Source: Protonemura montana (taxonomy: Eukaryota > Arthropoda > Insecta > Plecoptera > Nemouridae). From it: a DNA stretch of 64,000 nt. The stretch's first letter is position 1. Each line of letters begins with the position of its first letter. The stretch lies in contig OX387607.1 in the NCBI GenBank assembly GCA_947568835.1, forward strand, positions 2,790,001 to 2,854,000, given 5' to 3'. Made by a program: the position numbers and the translations under genes. Shown one piece after another: positions 15,212-26,228 of this stretch. Below the pieces are notes generated by a model that was not told the origin of the DNA, made no database searches, and saw only the letters and a program-made list of their open reading frames with translations.

Positions 15212-18200
15212 ATGAAACTATTAAAACCATCATGGGTAACTCACGATGGTAAGCTTCAGTTATCAATTAGATTTGTATTTAGAAGACTGGAGAGATTTTC
15301 CAATAATTGTAAGTGCCTTCACCTTTTTTTGAATATATTTCAGATCTTCCTATATTCTCCATTGATATCCACCCTGATGGGTCCAGATTTGCTACAGGCG
15401 GCCAGGGAGATGACTCTGGCCGAATCGTCATTTGGAATATGGCTCCTGTTGTTAACGCGGATGTGGAAGATGACATCAACGTTCCAAAAATGTTATGTCA
15501 AATGGACAATCACTTGGGTACTGTTAAAAGAAACGTGCAAAGTTTGCGGCCTGTTATAAACTTACTAATGGTTTACTTAGAGATAACCTAAATTTACTTA
15601 CTCTCTTCCCGCAGCTTGCGTAAATTGTGTCCGATGGAGCTTCTCTGGAAAGTATCTTGCGTCTGGAGGTGACGACAAGTTGATTATGATTTGGAAGATT
15701 AGCAAGTACACAAACGGTGGTACTGTCTTTGGTGGCGGTGGTAAAGTTAATGTTGAGTCATGGAGATGTGCCGGTACGCTAAGAGGACATGACGGCGATG
15801 TCTTAGACATGGCATGGTCACCTCATGACGCCTGGCTTGCTACCTGCTCGGTTGACAATTCTGTTATTGTCTGGAACACACTTAAGATGCCAGGTAAGGA
15901 CCTCATAACCAAGGTGGATGAGATTAATTTTTTAAATTTCTATTTTCATATTTTTCCCTCCATTTGTTTCAATTCTTACAGGAATATACTATTAAACGGT
16001 TCTGCCATTTACTCAATCTTTAACATGTGTAGCAAAGAATTTGGAACTATGGTTAGGTAGAAATTGATCTCTTTTGCGGAAGACTTTGCTTTTGCTGCCG
16101 CCCCTAGCTAAGATAAAATCACAGAGTAAACTGTCCGGTACCCGCTAGATGCGCTGCTAGCTGAAAATCACATTTACGGCATTTAGATTCGGTTCCGGGG
16201 TATTGCCTCGAGCTTTTATTAGCTTTGCCTGTTAACCTGGTGGCAGCAATCGCCATGGAAGACTTTTTGTTATTTCCAGGTTTTTTGTGGAAACTAGTTA
16301 CTTTCATTTGCTAGTACCTATTTAAATATTTTGTCATGCAAATTTGAATCTCATCTGGCAATTTGCAGATTTTTTTTTCTTGCTAATGTTTGCTATCATT
16401 GCTTGTTTTTTAAATGCTTTATTCTTATAATTATTACTATGTTCCTATTTCTCAAATGGAATGTCAGCACTTTGGCTTTTAGCACCCTATGTATTATAAT
16501 TACATTGTGATAGGATAAATAGACAATCATTTTGTTGTTGGCAGCCGAAAAATAACATAAAACAGCATTAATAAGACATTTTTAACAATATACTTTTGCA
16601 AACAGCCAGCTGATATGCTCAACAGAATGTCACAATTTGTGTTATGTGTTTCAGAGCGTGTAGCAGTTTTAAAGGGACACACCGGCCTCGTGAAAGGAGT
16701 GACTTGGGATCCTGTTGGGAAATTCCTGGCATCGCAGTCTGACGACAAAACGTTACGAGTTTGGCGTACGGCAGACTGGAAAGGTAATGCAATCGGAGGG
16801 ATTTTCATTAATCGTGATATCATTCAGTTGTGTCTTGGTGTTCTTTTGTAAAACCGAACGGTTTGGCGTGTTGGAAACACCGGTTTTTTTGTGAGATGAC
16901 CAAAGTTAAACAAAACTGACTGGGTCAGGTATTTGATGGGTGACCATCATACACATGACCAGTTCTGTTCGGGAGAGAGGTTGGTGGGTTGAAAGTTGGT
17001 ACAACAACTGAACTCGCCAAGCTTATCAACCTCTCGACAGCATGGATTTGTGGAGGAATCCTGTTGTTCAAGTTGTACCGTCCTTCGGAAAGGACGTTAT
17101 GCAGGTGATCCCCTCGGTGCTCTTCGACAGGAGTAGGCTACGTGCTGGCACCAGGCTTCACCACCTCCCTTCTAGTCTAGGTTAGGTTCATCGTCATCAT
17201 CACCCACTCATTCACCGACGCCACATCGCCCACTGTCAAAACAGTGCATTGTTAACAAAGCAGATCGATAAATCGTCAATGTGTGTTTAATCACAGAGGA
17301 GACGGTTGCCAAGGATCCGTTTGAGAACTGCAGTGGCACCACGCACGTCCTGCGGCCTGGCTGGTCACCCGATGGTCTGTACCTTGTGTCGGCTCACGCT
17401 ATGAACGGGGGCGGACCCGTTGCTCAGATCATAGACCGAGACCAGTGGAAGGAGGCGATGGACTTCGTGGGACATCGGAAGGCAGTCACTTGTGTGGTAA
17501 GGAACACTACATTATTTATGCATACATTAAAAAGAAACGAATGTGGTAAAGTAGGATAGAGAGAAGGTGCGCAACTTACTGGAAAAGAAAACTGCTGCTG
17601 TGTAATGCACTTATCAAGAAATTTCTAGATTTCCTTAAAATTTTGACGTTTTGGCGAGTTGCCTTCGTCAATATTAGAGGTGTATGTATAAAAGTAAAAT
17701 GTGTCATTTTTCCTGAGCGTTGGAAATGAAATGCGAAGTAGTCGTACTATTTGATAAAATAAGAGCTATCCCTGCAGTAACATAAGAAAGCAGAATTGAG
17801 AAGCTCTGTCAGGCGATCTCAGCATCTCCATGGCTACCAAACGTTGAATCTACCATTGAACCTCCTATGCTAGGCCATGATATACCCGTGGTAACATAAG
17901 AAAGCAGAATTGAGAAGCTCTGTCAGGCGATCTCAGCATCTCCATGGCTACCAAACGTTGAATCTACCATTGAACCTCCTGTGCTAGTCCATGATATACC
18001 CGTGGTAACATAAGATAGCAGGATTGAGAAGCTTTGTCGGGTGATCTCAGCATCTCCATGGCTACCAAACGTTGAATCTACCATTGAACCTCCTATGCTA
18101 GGCCATGATATACCCGTGGTAACATAAGATAGCAGAATCGAGGAGCTCTGTCAGGTGATCTCAGCATCTCCATGGCTACCAAACATTGAATCTACCATCG

Positions 18201-21200
18201 CATCTCATATCTTCAAAGTTTTTATTTGTTTTCAAACTTGGCGACAAAAATGACCTTCTTAGAAAAATGTGTGTATAAGTTGCGCCATTATCGAATTTCC
18301 TTGGATAGTCGCTCTTGAATCGCTATTTCTGCCCACTTTTCACGTCTGGAATCTCTCCGCAGGGTTTCAACCCCAACATCCTTGTGAAGCACAATAAGAC
18401 GTCAACCAAGCCGCAGCAGTACTGCTGTTGTGCCATCGGATCGAGGGATTGTTCGCTGTCCATCTGGTCGACTGCGCTCAAGCGGCCGATTGTTGCCATA
18501 CTCGACCTGTTCGATCACTCGGTGCTCGATATCACTTGGAGCAGCCTCGGTCGCCAGCTGATGGCCTGCAGTTGGGACGGTGAGTACAAAGATCAGTGTA
18601 GGGAGATTGACAAGATAATACAACCGTAGCTGTAACCATTGAGCTTATGGTACCTACAATTTACACAGCAATTAGCATAAGTACAAGCACAGCGACATGG
18701 AGAATTTAACGGTCACCGGCCACCTTGAGTTTTGAATCTGTCTCTCTTCACAGGCTTTGGCTCAGCTGTCACTTGTGTTTTCAGTAGAGTACATTTGAGA
18801 TTTATTTGAGTTCATATTCTAAATACAGAGTACTCGACAATGTCCCACCTCGTCGGTCAGAAAATGTCGTCCACCATATTCCTTAAAATAATGCGCTGTA
18901 ATTGCTTATTCTTCAAACATTGTTAAATTCTATGCTTGTGCCCTATGCACTTTGAATCAATTGTGTGCAGTCCCATATTATCACCAAGTTTTAAGTTCAT
19001 TGTGCCCTATGCTTGTGCTTGTGCTTTTTGCCATGTCATTTGTCGGTAGACCTTTCTAGTAAGTAAGAGTTATGGAGCTAATTTGAAACGTTTTTTCAGC
19101 CTCCCACACTTGGTAATGGAAGGTGCCACCCGATGGCGCTTGCGGCTGCCTTTTATAACAAACCTTTATGATTAAATAATTGTATGACTTTTCTTTATCC
19201 GGTTATAATATATTCAATATTTTAAATCAGGGAACACCATACAGCATAATAGAATAGATCAAGCTTGCCAAACAACTTCACCAAAAGAACCTGATCACTA
19301 GCCGCTCATTTCTGCTTGCAGGTAGCGTAGCGTACATCGAGTTCACGGAAGACGAACTCGGCAAGAACGTTCCGTCGGAGGAGAAGATGGCCGTGCACGA
19401 ACGGCTCTACGGCAAATGCCTGCAGACCTCGGCGGTGGTAGAGACGCCAGAGTTCTTCCAGGTAAGCACATGCCGACGTTGAAACCGGTTCACGAGTTTT
19501 TCCTGGTGTTATTTGGATGTTTTATGATTAGGAACACTCGTAACCTCTCAGAAATTGGAGCCCAAACGGGGACTCGAACCGTGATCTCAATCTATTGCGG
19601 GTGTTGCTCTGACCATTTTCTATGCTGTTTCAATTTAGTTCGTTTTAGTGAGGTTAAGCGTGATTCTGACTCTAACTAACGGGTTTTCAGGTGTACGGAG
19701 AGGAGAAACCCGTTAAACAAGAAGTGAAGGAAAAGCCTATCGCACCGAGCACGCCGGTCAAGGGACCAATCAACAAGCAGGCAAGTCCATGGGAACTGCA
19801 TTTTTATGCTAACCCTAACCTCAATTTCTTGAGATTTCTGACTCCAAACATTGCTATGAGATACAAAACCTGCTTTCCTGGATATCTGTTTGAATTTCAA
19901 GCCTAGTTTAAAAACAGAAAACTCAGTAGTGGCATTTGAAAGTAGTGTGAAGTATTGAAGTAGTACTTTATTGGAAGACCCCGCTAGGCCATGTCCGTTG
20001 CTAGAAACTGCTAGAATTCTAACAGACTTTTGACAGCAGAGTGAGTAGCCAACGATTTGATCACTGGGACTTTGACGGATCCGGCGAGGAATGGGAAGTC
20101 GGGGACAAACATGGGAATGACCGGCTTGCGGTAATTTACTTAAGTTTAAAAAATTAAGAAAAGTACAAAAATGTGAGAGTTGGCTTGTTTTTCCATATAT
20201 TTTTATTTTAAATTTTCTTGACTACAGTCATTCACCGCAAGTACCAATAAGGATCGAAAATTAAGTGTAAAAACCTCTCCTAGTCAGCATCGAATTCGGG
20301 GCCAGGCGGCCGCGTGGTTTGAGAACAAATTTTTAGAAAAATACAAGTGAAAATTGTTTATCCCAGCTTTGATCTTGCAATATACATTTTATTTCAATGG
20401 GGTGATCTTTGCACTACAATTGATTTCTGTACCAGAATGTGTATCTTTCTTGAAACAAATAAACAACAAGAACGTGAACCGACTTTAGATCGAGACTCGA
20501 ACGTCGGACGGAAAGCGTCGTATCACACCGATGTACATCCCACCGGCTCCGGATACGGACAACGGCCCGGAGCCGTTCTCGGCGTCCGGTCCCGCCCAGC
20601 CCACGTTCAGCAGCTCGTCGGAGACTAAGAGCCGGATCGTCATCGAGAAGCGCGATGACATCGTCGTGCCCAACGTTAGCGGCGCCAGCTGCAGTCTGCC
20701 AGACTCCCCGCAGAAGGGCTCACCGAGCAAGCAGGCCAATGGGTGAGTTCGAGTTATTTTGTATGGGGCAGAATGATATGAATTTTTGGTTAATCTGTCC
20801 TATAGTGCCAGTTTTTTCAGTGGCTTTTCAAGTAATTAACAGACTGTTAACAAACAAAATACATCTTCTGATTGGCTGTTGCCAAGCAAATGACAAATTA
20901 ACAGACCGTTAGGTTCTTAATGAACCACAGAAAATCCGGGACTTAGTATTTTCAGGATTAGAACCTCTAACAAAATGGTCAAAACACAGCCTTCTTGTTT
21001 ATACAGCCTTCTTATGGGTGAATGTTGCAAGAAGGCTGCATGCCAGTCATTTTGTTCAAGGTTTTTGTTCCTGACAATCTCCCAAGCTTGATCCAGATTC
21101 ATTAAAAGAGGCTGTGACATAAATAAATGGCTCACAATATTCACTGATCAGGTTAAGTATCCTCTTTTGGTTGGTAATAATCTCTTCAAAATTAAAGCTT

Positions 21201-24200
21201 TTTGGTCTGCATGAAAACAAATAATAATGATAATAAACCGGTCTTACCTCTGAAACCAACTGAAATCTTATGTTATATTGTCAATCAATAATAATTAATT
21301 ATCATATGTTTACTGCCGTGAAGTAAAAATAACTTTTTACGCTCAAGTGTATATAGAATATTCAATATTGCTTAGATAAGGAGTTAATTTATCAAGTTAT
21401 TTCGAACTCATACCTAACATAATATCACCAAGCTGCTCTCCCACTCCCCCAGCCTACAACTCGAGGTGATCAAAGTCCCAGCACCGAAACGTGTCGACAA
21501 AGAAGTGCACCAGTCGCGAGCGCCGCACCCCAAGCGACCGAAGCTGGGCGAGAGTCCCTCGTCCCCGAGCAAGCACGTAGTCGAGACTGAGTCGGTGCTT
21601 CGCTTGCCTGCGCTCGGACTCGGAAAGACAACCCAGGTCGTTCTCTCCGCGCGAAGGAGGCTCGACGTCGTCAACGAGGCTCACGGAAATATCACGAGGT
21701 TGCGGGTTTGCGGTGCGATGAACGACGGGCTCAGTTCCGATTGGGAGGCTGTGCTCGGTAAGTTTTGTTTGAATTTAGACCCGGTTTTCTCTTTTCTTTC
21801 AACTCTTTAGTTTGTGAAACATGACCCCATGTCAAAAAGGGAAAATACTATATTATCACTTCTATTTAGATATAGTATTTCTCAAATTTTGAACCAAAGA
21901 GATTTAATAAACAAGAAATATGGTAAAAGTGTCAGAAGTGTGGATGATTGGTGTGTTACCAGAGGTTGAAGGAAAGAGGAAGAGTCTGTCTTACCGCAAA
22001 CTCAAAGGTGCAGTTGCGTGGTACACATCATTTTATCGACTGGTGCCTTTATCACTTAAGAAGCAGTTGTTCTAGGAGGATCACTTCATTACCGAATTTG
22101 ATTTATTGACACTTTTACATACTATTATTAGGTACTATTAACTTTTTTTTTCTTATCTCCTGACAACCCCTAAGAGTGGCAATGGCTTGTATTTTTTTTT
22201 GTATCAGCCAAATAAATGACATCAATCAATCAATCCAATTAAACAAGAGAGTAATGTAGAAAATTTCAACAAAGTGTGTGTAGGTCTAAACTGCACAAAA
22301 CAACATCGGAGCGTATCTCAAACCAGCCGTTCTGTTGCTATGCAGGTTCCTCAGCGTGCGCTGCAGTTGCCAACAGCCGTATCGCCGCCGTGGCTTGCGC
22401 CGATTCAACGCTGCACGTTTTCGACGCAGCCTCGGGCGTCCGGCCCCTGCCACCTCTCGTGCTCAAGTCACCGGCTGCAAAGCTGGCGGTAACCGCCCCC
22501 GCGATCGTCATGGCAATCACCACATCCGGGCACGTCAGCGTTTGGGACGTCGGGAAGGGCAAGGTGCGTGAAGGGGTTAAGCCGTTTCGGGATGGATCAG
22601 TTGTTGGATGGGTGGCTGCAACAGTTCTTGTTTTTTCAGTTTTGTGGGATAAAAATTGTGATAAGAAGACATGTTGTGTTGAAACCTCAGCAAATAAGAG
22701 AAAAGGTAAGACATGCGGAAGCATATCTAAGTGAAAGAAATCAAGAAACATTGCCACAAGCACCAGATACTGTTCATTTCAAGGGGGAGAGGAAAGAAAG
22801 ATCCCAGAGTAAGAAGGTGAAAAAGCTGGCTGCAAAAAATGCAGCAATTTCTGCGATGTTTTGGCTATGTCGCCTTGTTCACGTACCTAGATTTACTCAG
22901 TCATAGCTAGAGGTTGAAGTCGTCTTTCAGCTTTTCCAAAAACAAAAGATTCTGACCCAGGCCAAAATAAAAAAAAAACACAAATTTAACTGCTCGTGTT
23001 GAGTGGCGGTCTCAAAATCTTTACGTTTCATCACTGGACCATATCTTTGTAGAGAGCATTATCACTGTAAGGGAGCTCTCAGCTGTTCAAGTTTCAATAC
23101 CAGAGAATAAATGCTAACTACTTGACCTTAAGTTGTTAAAAGTGTTGTGCCTCTGATTTTGATGTCGCACTGTTTGTTGCAGGTGCTGGTACGTAGCGAA
23201 TCGTTGCTCCCCGTGCTGCAGCAGCAAGCGGCGAGCGTATCGATAAGAAGCTGCTCGCTTACGGACCAGGGCTGTCCAACCGTGTCGCTGACGAGCGGCA
23301 AGGCCTACATGTTCTCCATCGACCTCGAGACCTGGTGAGCTTGCCGCCATTGCGTTGTTACTCAGTAGTTGATTATTTCATCACTCTTGCCTTTCCTCAG
23401 GATTGGTTGTCGATTGAAAGATGAGCGTTCCTTGTTTTCAGATACATTTTCATGTTGTTTGTACTCAGCGTTTCCTTTTTCTTTGGGTCACAAAGTTAAA
23501 ATATCAATTGGTAATTGTGCTACACTCTACTTTTAGCAAAGAGTCTTTAAAAGATGTTATTATTGGAAAGAGGACCGTTTGGGCACCAATTTTTGAGAGG
23601 TTATTAGCGTCTCTAATAATTAAAACACTTTGCCCATTCCAAGCATTTGCAATTTAAATTAGATTTCACAGTCTTGTTAAATGATTGACCATCGAAAGCT
23701 ACGTGTCAAATAATTTTTGACAAGCATGGTTCAGAATTTTAACAGAAGAAAACGCTGTAAATTCAGATTGGGACAGCCGAAAAAAACTCTAAAGCTAAAG
23801 AGTTTAATGTTGGCCAAAGTGATGATCTAATATTTGTTTTCTCCCACTCCAGGCTCGTTCTTGGCGATTCGACAGACCCCGTTCTACGTTCTGCCAGCCA
23901 TTCCTCGTTCGTCTCTCAAGCCCCGGGCAGTTCCAACCTCCCGCTGGCAAAACTCCAATCAAACCAGAAGCCCGTCCGGTCTGCCATCACGACCGGCTCC
24001 TCGCTCGGCACGCTGTGCACCCTAAGCTACCTCGAGCGGCAGCTCTCCTCGTGCAAAGCGCTCAACTCTCGCACCGAGTACAGGCTTTGGCTGCTGAACT
24101 TGACCCGGTTCCTGGTCGACCAGTGTCTGGAGACGCGGCTCCGGGATTTGTGCGACGATCTCCTGGGGCCGGCGAAAGCAGCGACAAAACGAACGTGGGA

Positions 24201-24321
24201 CTCGACTCTAATGGGATTCTCGAAGCATGCACTTTTGAGTGACGTGCTCGATGTCGTTCGTGTTAACCTCAATTTGCAGAGGCTTTATACGGAGTATAAG
24301 GAACAGTTGGCAGTCAAGTGA
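15212..24321 (+). CDS. Hira: HIRA, histone H3.3 chaperone (complete, 13 exons, 887 aa)
   Basis: Scaffold of the HIRA complex, which deposits H3.3-H4 independently of replication. Exons: 15212-15248, 15344-15517, 15615-15893, 16655-16783, 17297-17496, 18363-18579, 19322-19461, 19691-19780, 20489-20742, 21453-21757, 22346-22563, 23183-23334 and 23853-24321. Phases agree at every junction and the frame ends in TGA. Residues 1-345 or so form the WD40 propeller, with hallmark strings [69 protein letters not shown] and [11 protein letters not shown]. The ASF1-binding B domain is at about 423-440 ([13 protein letters not shown]). The C-terminal Hira domain (about 600-870) ends [15 protein letters not shown]. 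The protein is about 130 residues shorter than human HIRA, mostly in the central linker. Intron 8 is GC-AG. Introns 4, 5, 7 and 12 carry repeats described separately. Confidence 0.96.
16854..17260 (+). mobile_element. 5S rRNA-derived SINE, near full length (copy B), in HIRA intron 4
   Basis: The head at 16854-16955 resembles eukaryotic 5S rRNA: AACACCGG, GAGATGACCAAAGTTAAACA and GGTCAGGTATTTGATGGGTG. Then comes the family body (GACCAGTTCTGTTCGGGAGA, GGATTTGTGGAGGAATCCTG, GTACCGTCCTTCGGAAAGGA) and the end AAAACAGTGCATTGTTAACA. It fills about 407 of the 513 bases of intron 4, in the sense direction. Confidence 0.85.
17777..18205 (+). repeat. 114-bp minisatellite, about four units (array 1), HIRA intron 5
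   Basis: Units begin at 17777, 17891, 18005 and 18119 (GTAACATAAG...), exactly 114 bases apart, with only scattered substitutions. The unit includes CTGTCAGGCGATCTCAGCAT and GGCTACCAAACGTTGAATCT. The same unit in reverse complement forms a second four-unit array at 25791-26228. Confidence 0.95.
19512..19622 (-). mobile_element. tRNA-derived SINE copy in HIRA intron 7
   Basis: Read on the minus strand: a box A remnant GGTCAGAGCAACACCC, a good box B GGTTCGAGTCC (19570-19580) and the family tail TTTGGGCTCCAATTTCTGAG. It takes up about half of the 229-base intron, antisense to HIRA. It belongs to the same family as 1-170. Confidence 0.75.
19781..20488 (+). other. HIRA intron 8, non-canonical GC-AG intron
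   Basis: Exon 8 ends AACAAGCAG at 19780, followed by GCAAGT. This is the usual consensus of GC-AG introns and no GT donor gives the right junction. The acceptor is CGACTTTAG at 20488. The joined product [18 protein letters not shown] matches the human KKQVETRTADGRRRITP arrangement and supports both ends. Confidence 0.85.
23578..23660 (+). mobile_element. tRNA-SINE tail fragment in HIRA intron 12
   Basis: It contains CCGTTTGGGCACCAATTTTT, GAGAGGTTATTAGCGTCTCT and a terminal AAGCATTTGCAATTT. It matches the 3' part of the element at 1-170 but lacks its tRNA head. Confidence 0.65.
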
Positions 24322-25084
24322 TATGTGCTGTTATTATTTAGCTTTTAAACTTTAGTTGCAGGTAATCATTGTATGTATTTGATATATATTTTTTTTTTAT
24401 TTCTTTCCGTTTGTTGTAAAAAAGAGGTTAGTATTTTACCGGCATGCCCTATTTCTTTAGGAGCTTGCCATTCCTTCTTGTTTCTTAGATAGCAGCCTTT
24501 GATCCTTTAAAAGACTGAGCATATACTCCGAGAGTCAATACTTTCACTGCCAATGGCCAGCGCTGGTTTTCATTGCGAGAGCTTATTTGGTGACACCCAG
24601 TAATATAATGCTAAGTTGAACATGTGAGTTGATTGTACTATGTATAGTGAAGTCATCGCCGTAACTGGTTGAAATTACTTTCCAATCTAGTATGTATTGA
24701 CTGAGTAACCAACCACAGCAAAAGGTAATGGCTTTAGTCGTGTTTACCAGCTATGAACCAGTTAATTAGTGCGACGTTCAGTTCTGTCAGATGTTTTCTA
24801 TTGTTGATACCGGCTCACAACGTTTGGAGCTTGCGATACCAGCGTATACTGGGGTGTAGAGAACTAGAACTTGTTTGGCTAACGAACAGACAGCTATGAA
24901 CAGAACGAACAGACAGCTTAGACTAGTTTTGTCAACGAGGTGTAAAAAGAGCTGGCAAACAGACCTAAGCATAACCAATACGTAAGTATGATGGCTTAAT
25001 ATTTGGTTCATTTGCAACTATCATTATTATTATTATTTATCACAGTTTAGTTGCCTTTTAAGGCTTCTCTTTGAGTACATCCAC

Positions 25085-25482
25085 AATAAATTTTGTCTGT
25101 TAATTTTGTCAATTTCAGTATCTAAAGTTGGTGTGAAACGTTTTTAAATTATATTTAATGCTAAATCGGCTAGTTGTCTTATAAGAATTGATGCCTTATT
25201 AATTTTGAAAATATTCCTGTCATTAAAAAACTGCTAACTGTGTGTTTAATATTAATATTTAGCCTCTAGCTAAATATTAATATTAAGTGCAGACTTGATA
25301 GTATTTTATTGCGTAATAATTAATCGGTAAATAATTATTTTAAAAACTTTCAAATTTTTTCATTGATGAAAAATACAATAGATACATTTTTCTAGACATT
25401 TTGTAATTTGTATATACTATTGCAGTTAGGATGATGTTGTATTTCATAGGTTTGTCAATATGTAACGATAAATTATAATAAA
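25085..25482 (+). terminator. candidate HIRA polyadenylation signals
   Basis: AATAAA occurs at 25085-25090 and again at 25477-25482 on the plus strand. These are the first clear hexamers I noticed after the HIRA stop at 24321, implying a 3' UTR of roughly 0.8-1.2 kb. No transcript evidence is available. Confidence 0.35.
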
Positions 25483-25661
25483 AGTATTTTTCACCTCATG
25501 ATTTATTCATTTTGACGTCCGTCTTCTCGTCAATGACAGTGGTTTAGTGCTGGGTATACCTGTAGACATGGATACACCCACCTTTATATCAAAGAAATTA
25601 TAAAAGCAAACTTTTATGTTTTCAAATATTCAACGAAATCCAACAATAATTTTAAAATTCT

Positions 25662-25684
25662 CCCCCCCCCCCCCCCCCCCCCCC
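25662..25684 (+). repeat. poly-C tract, 23 bases
   Basis: An uninterrupted run of C after AAAATTCT. The complementary strand is a G-run able to form a quadruplex. It lies about 100 bases before the second 114-bp array. The exact length may be affected by sequencing or assembly. Confidence 0.9.
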
Positions 25685-25790
25685 AACACCCTTTAACCCA
25701 ACCAGTTGGCAAAAAAAAAACATTTATCTAAAGACATTTATATGTGGTCTGTTTCGTTGGCTACTTTCAAAAGAAAGGATTATCGAGCGT

Positions 25791-26228
25791 AGGAGGTTCA
25801 ATGGTAGATTCAACGTTTGGTAGCCATGGAGATGCTGAGATCGCCTGACAGAGCTCCTCAATTCTGCTATCTTATGTTACCACGGGTATATCATGGACTA
25901 GCACAGGAGGTTCAATGGTAGATTCAACGTTTGGTAGCCATGGAGATGCTGAGATCGCCTGACAGAGCTTTCCAATTCTGCTATCTTATGTTACCACGGG
26001 TATATTATGGCCTAGCATAGGAGGTTCAATGGTAGATTCAACGTTTGGTAGCCATGGAGATGCTGAGATCGCCTGACAGAGCTTCTCAATTCTGCTATCT
26101 TATGTTACCACGGGTATATCATGGCCTAGCATAGGAGGTTCAATGGTAGATTCAACGTTTGGTAGCCATGGAGATGCTGAGATCGCCTGACAGAGCTTCT
26201 CAATTCTGCTATCTTATGTTACCACGGG
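25791..26228 (-). repeat. 114-bp minisatellite, about four units (array 2), inverted relative to array 1
   Basis: Units begin at 25791, 25905, 26019 and 26133 (AGGAGGTTCAATGG...), each 114 bases, reverse complementary to the array at 17777-18205 and differing at only a few positions. The array ends TTACCACGGGT at 26228. The flanks do not resemble those of array 1. Confidence 0.95.

Noticed and set aside
20292-20313. EcoRI and NotI sites close together, resembling a cloning linker
   Set aside because: The flanks continue as ordinary intron sequence and the rest does not match a linker I know. Probably chance.
22338-22906. Overlapping frames around HIRA exon 11
   Set aside because: They are shadows or intron read-through. 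The HIRA exon 22346-22563 with good splice sites explains the region.
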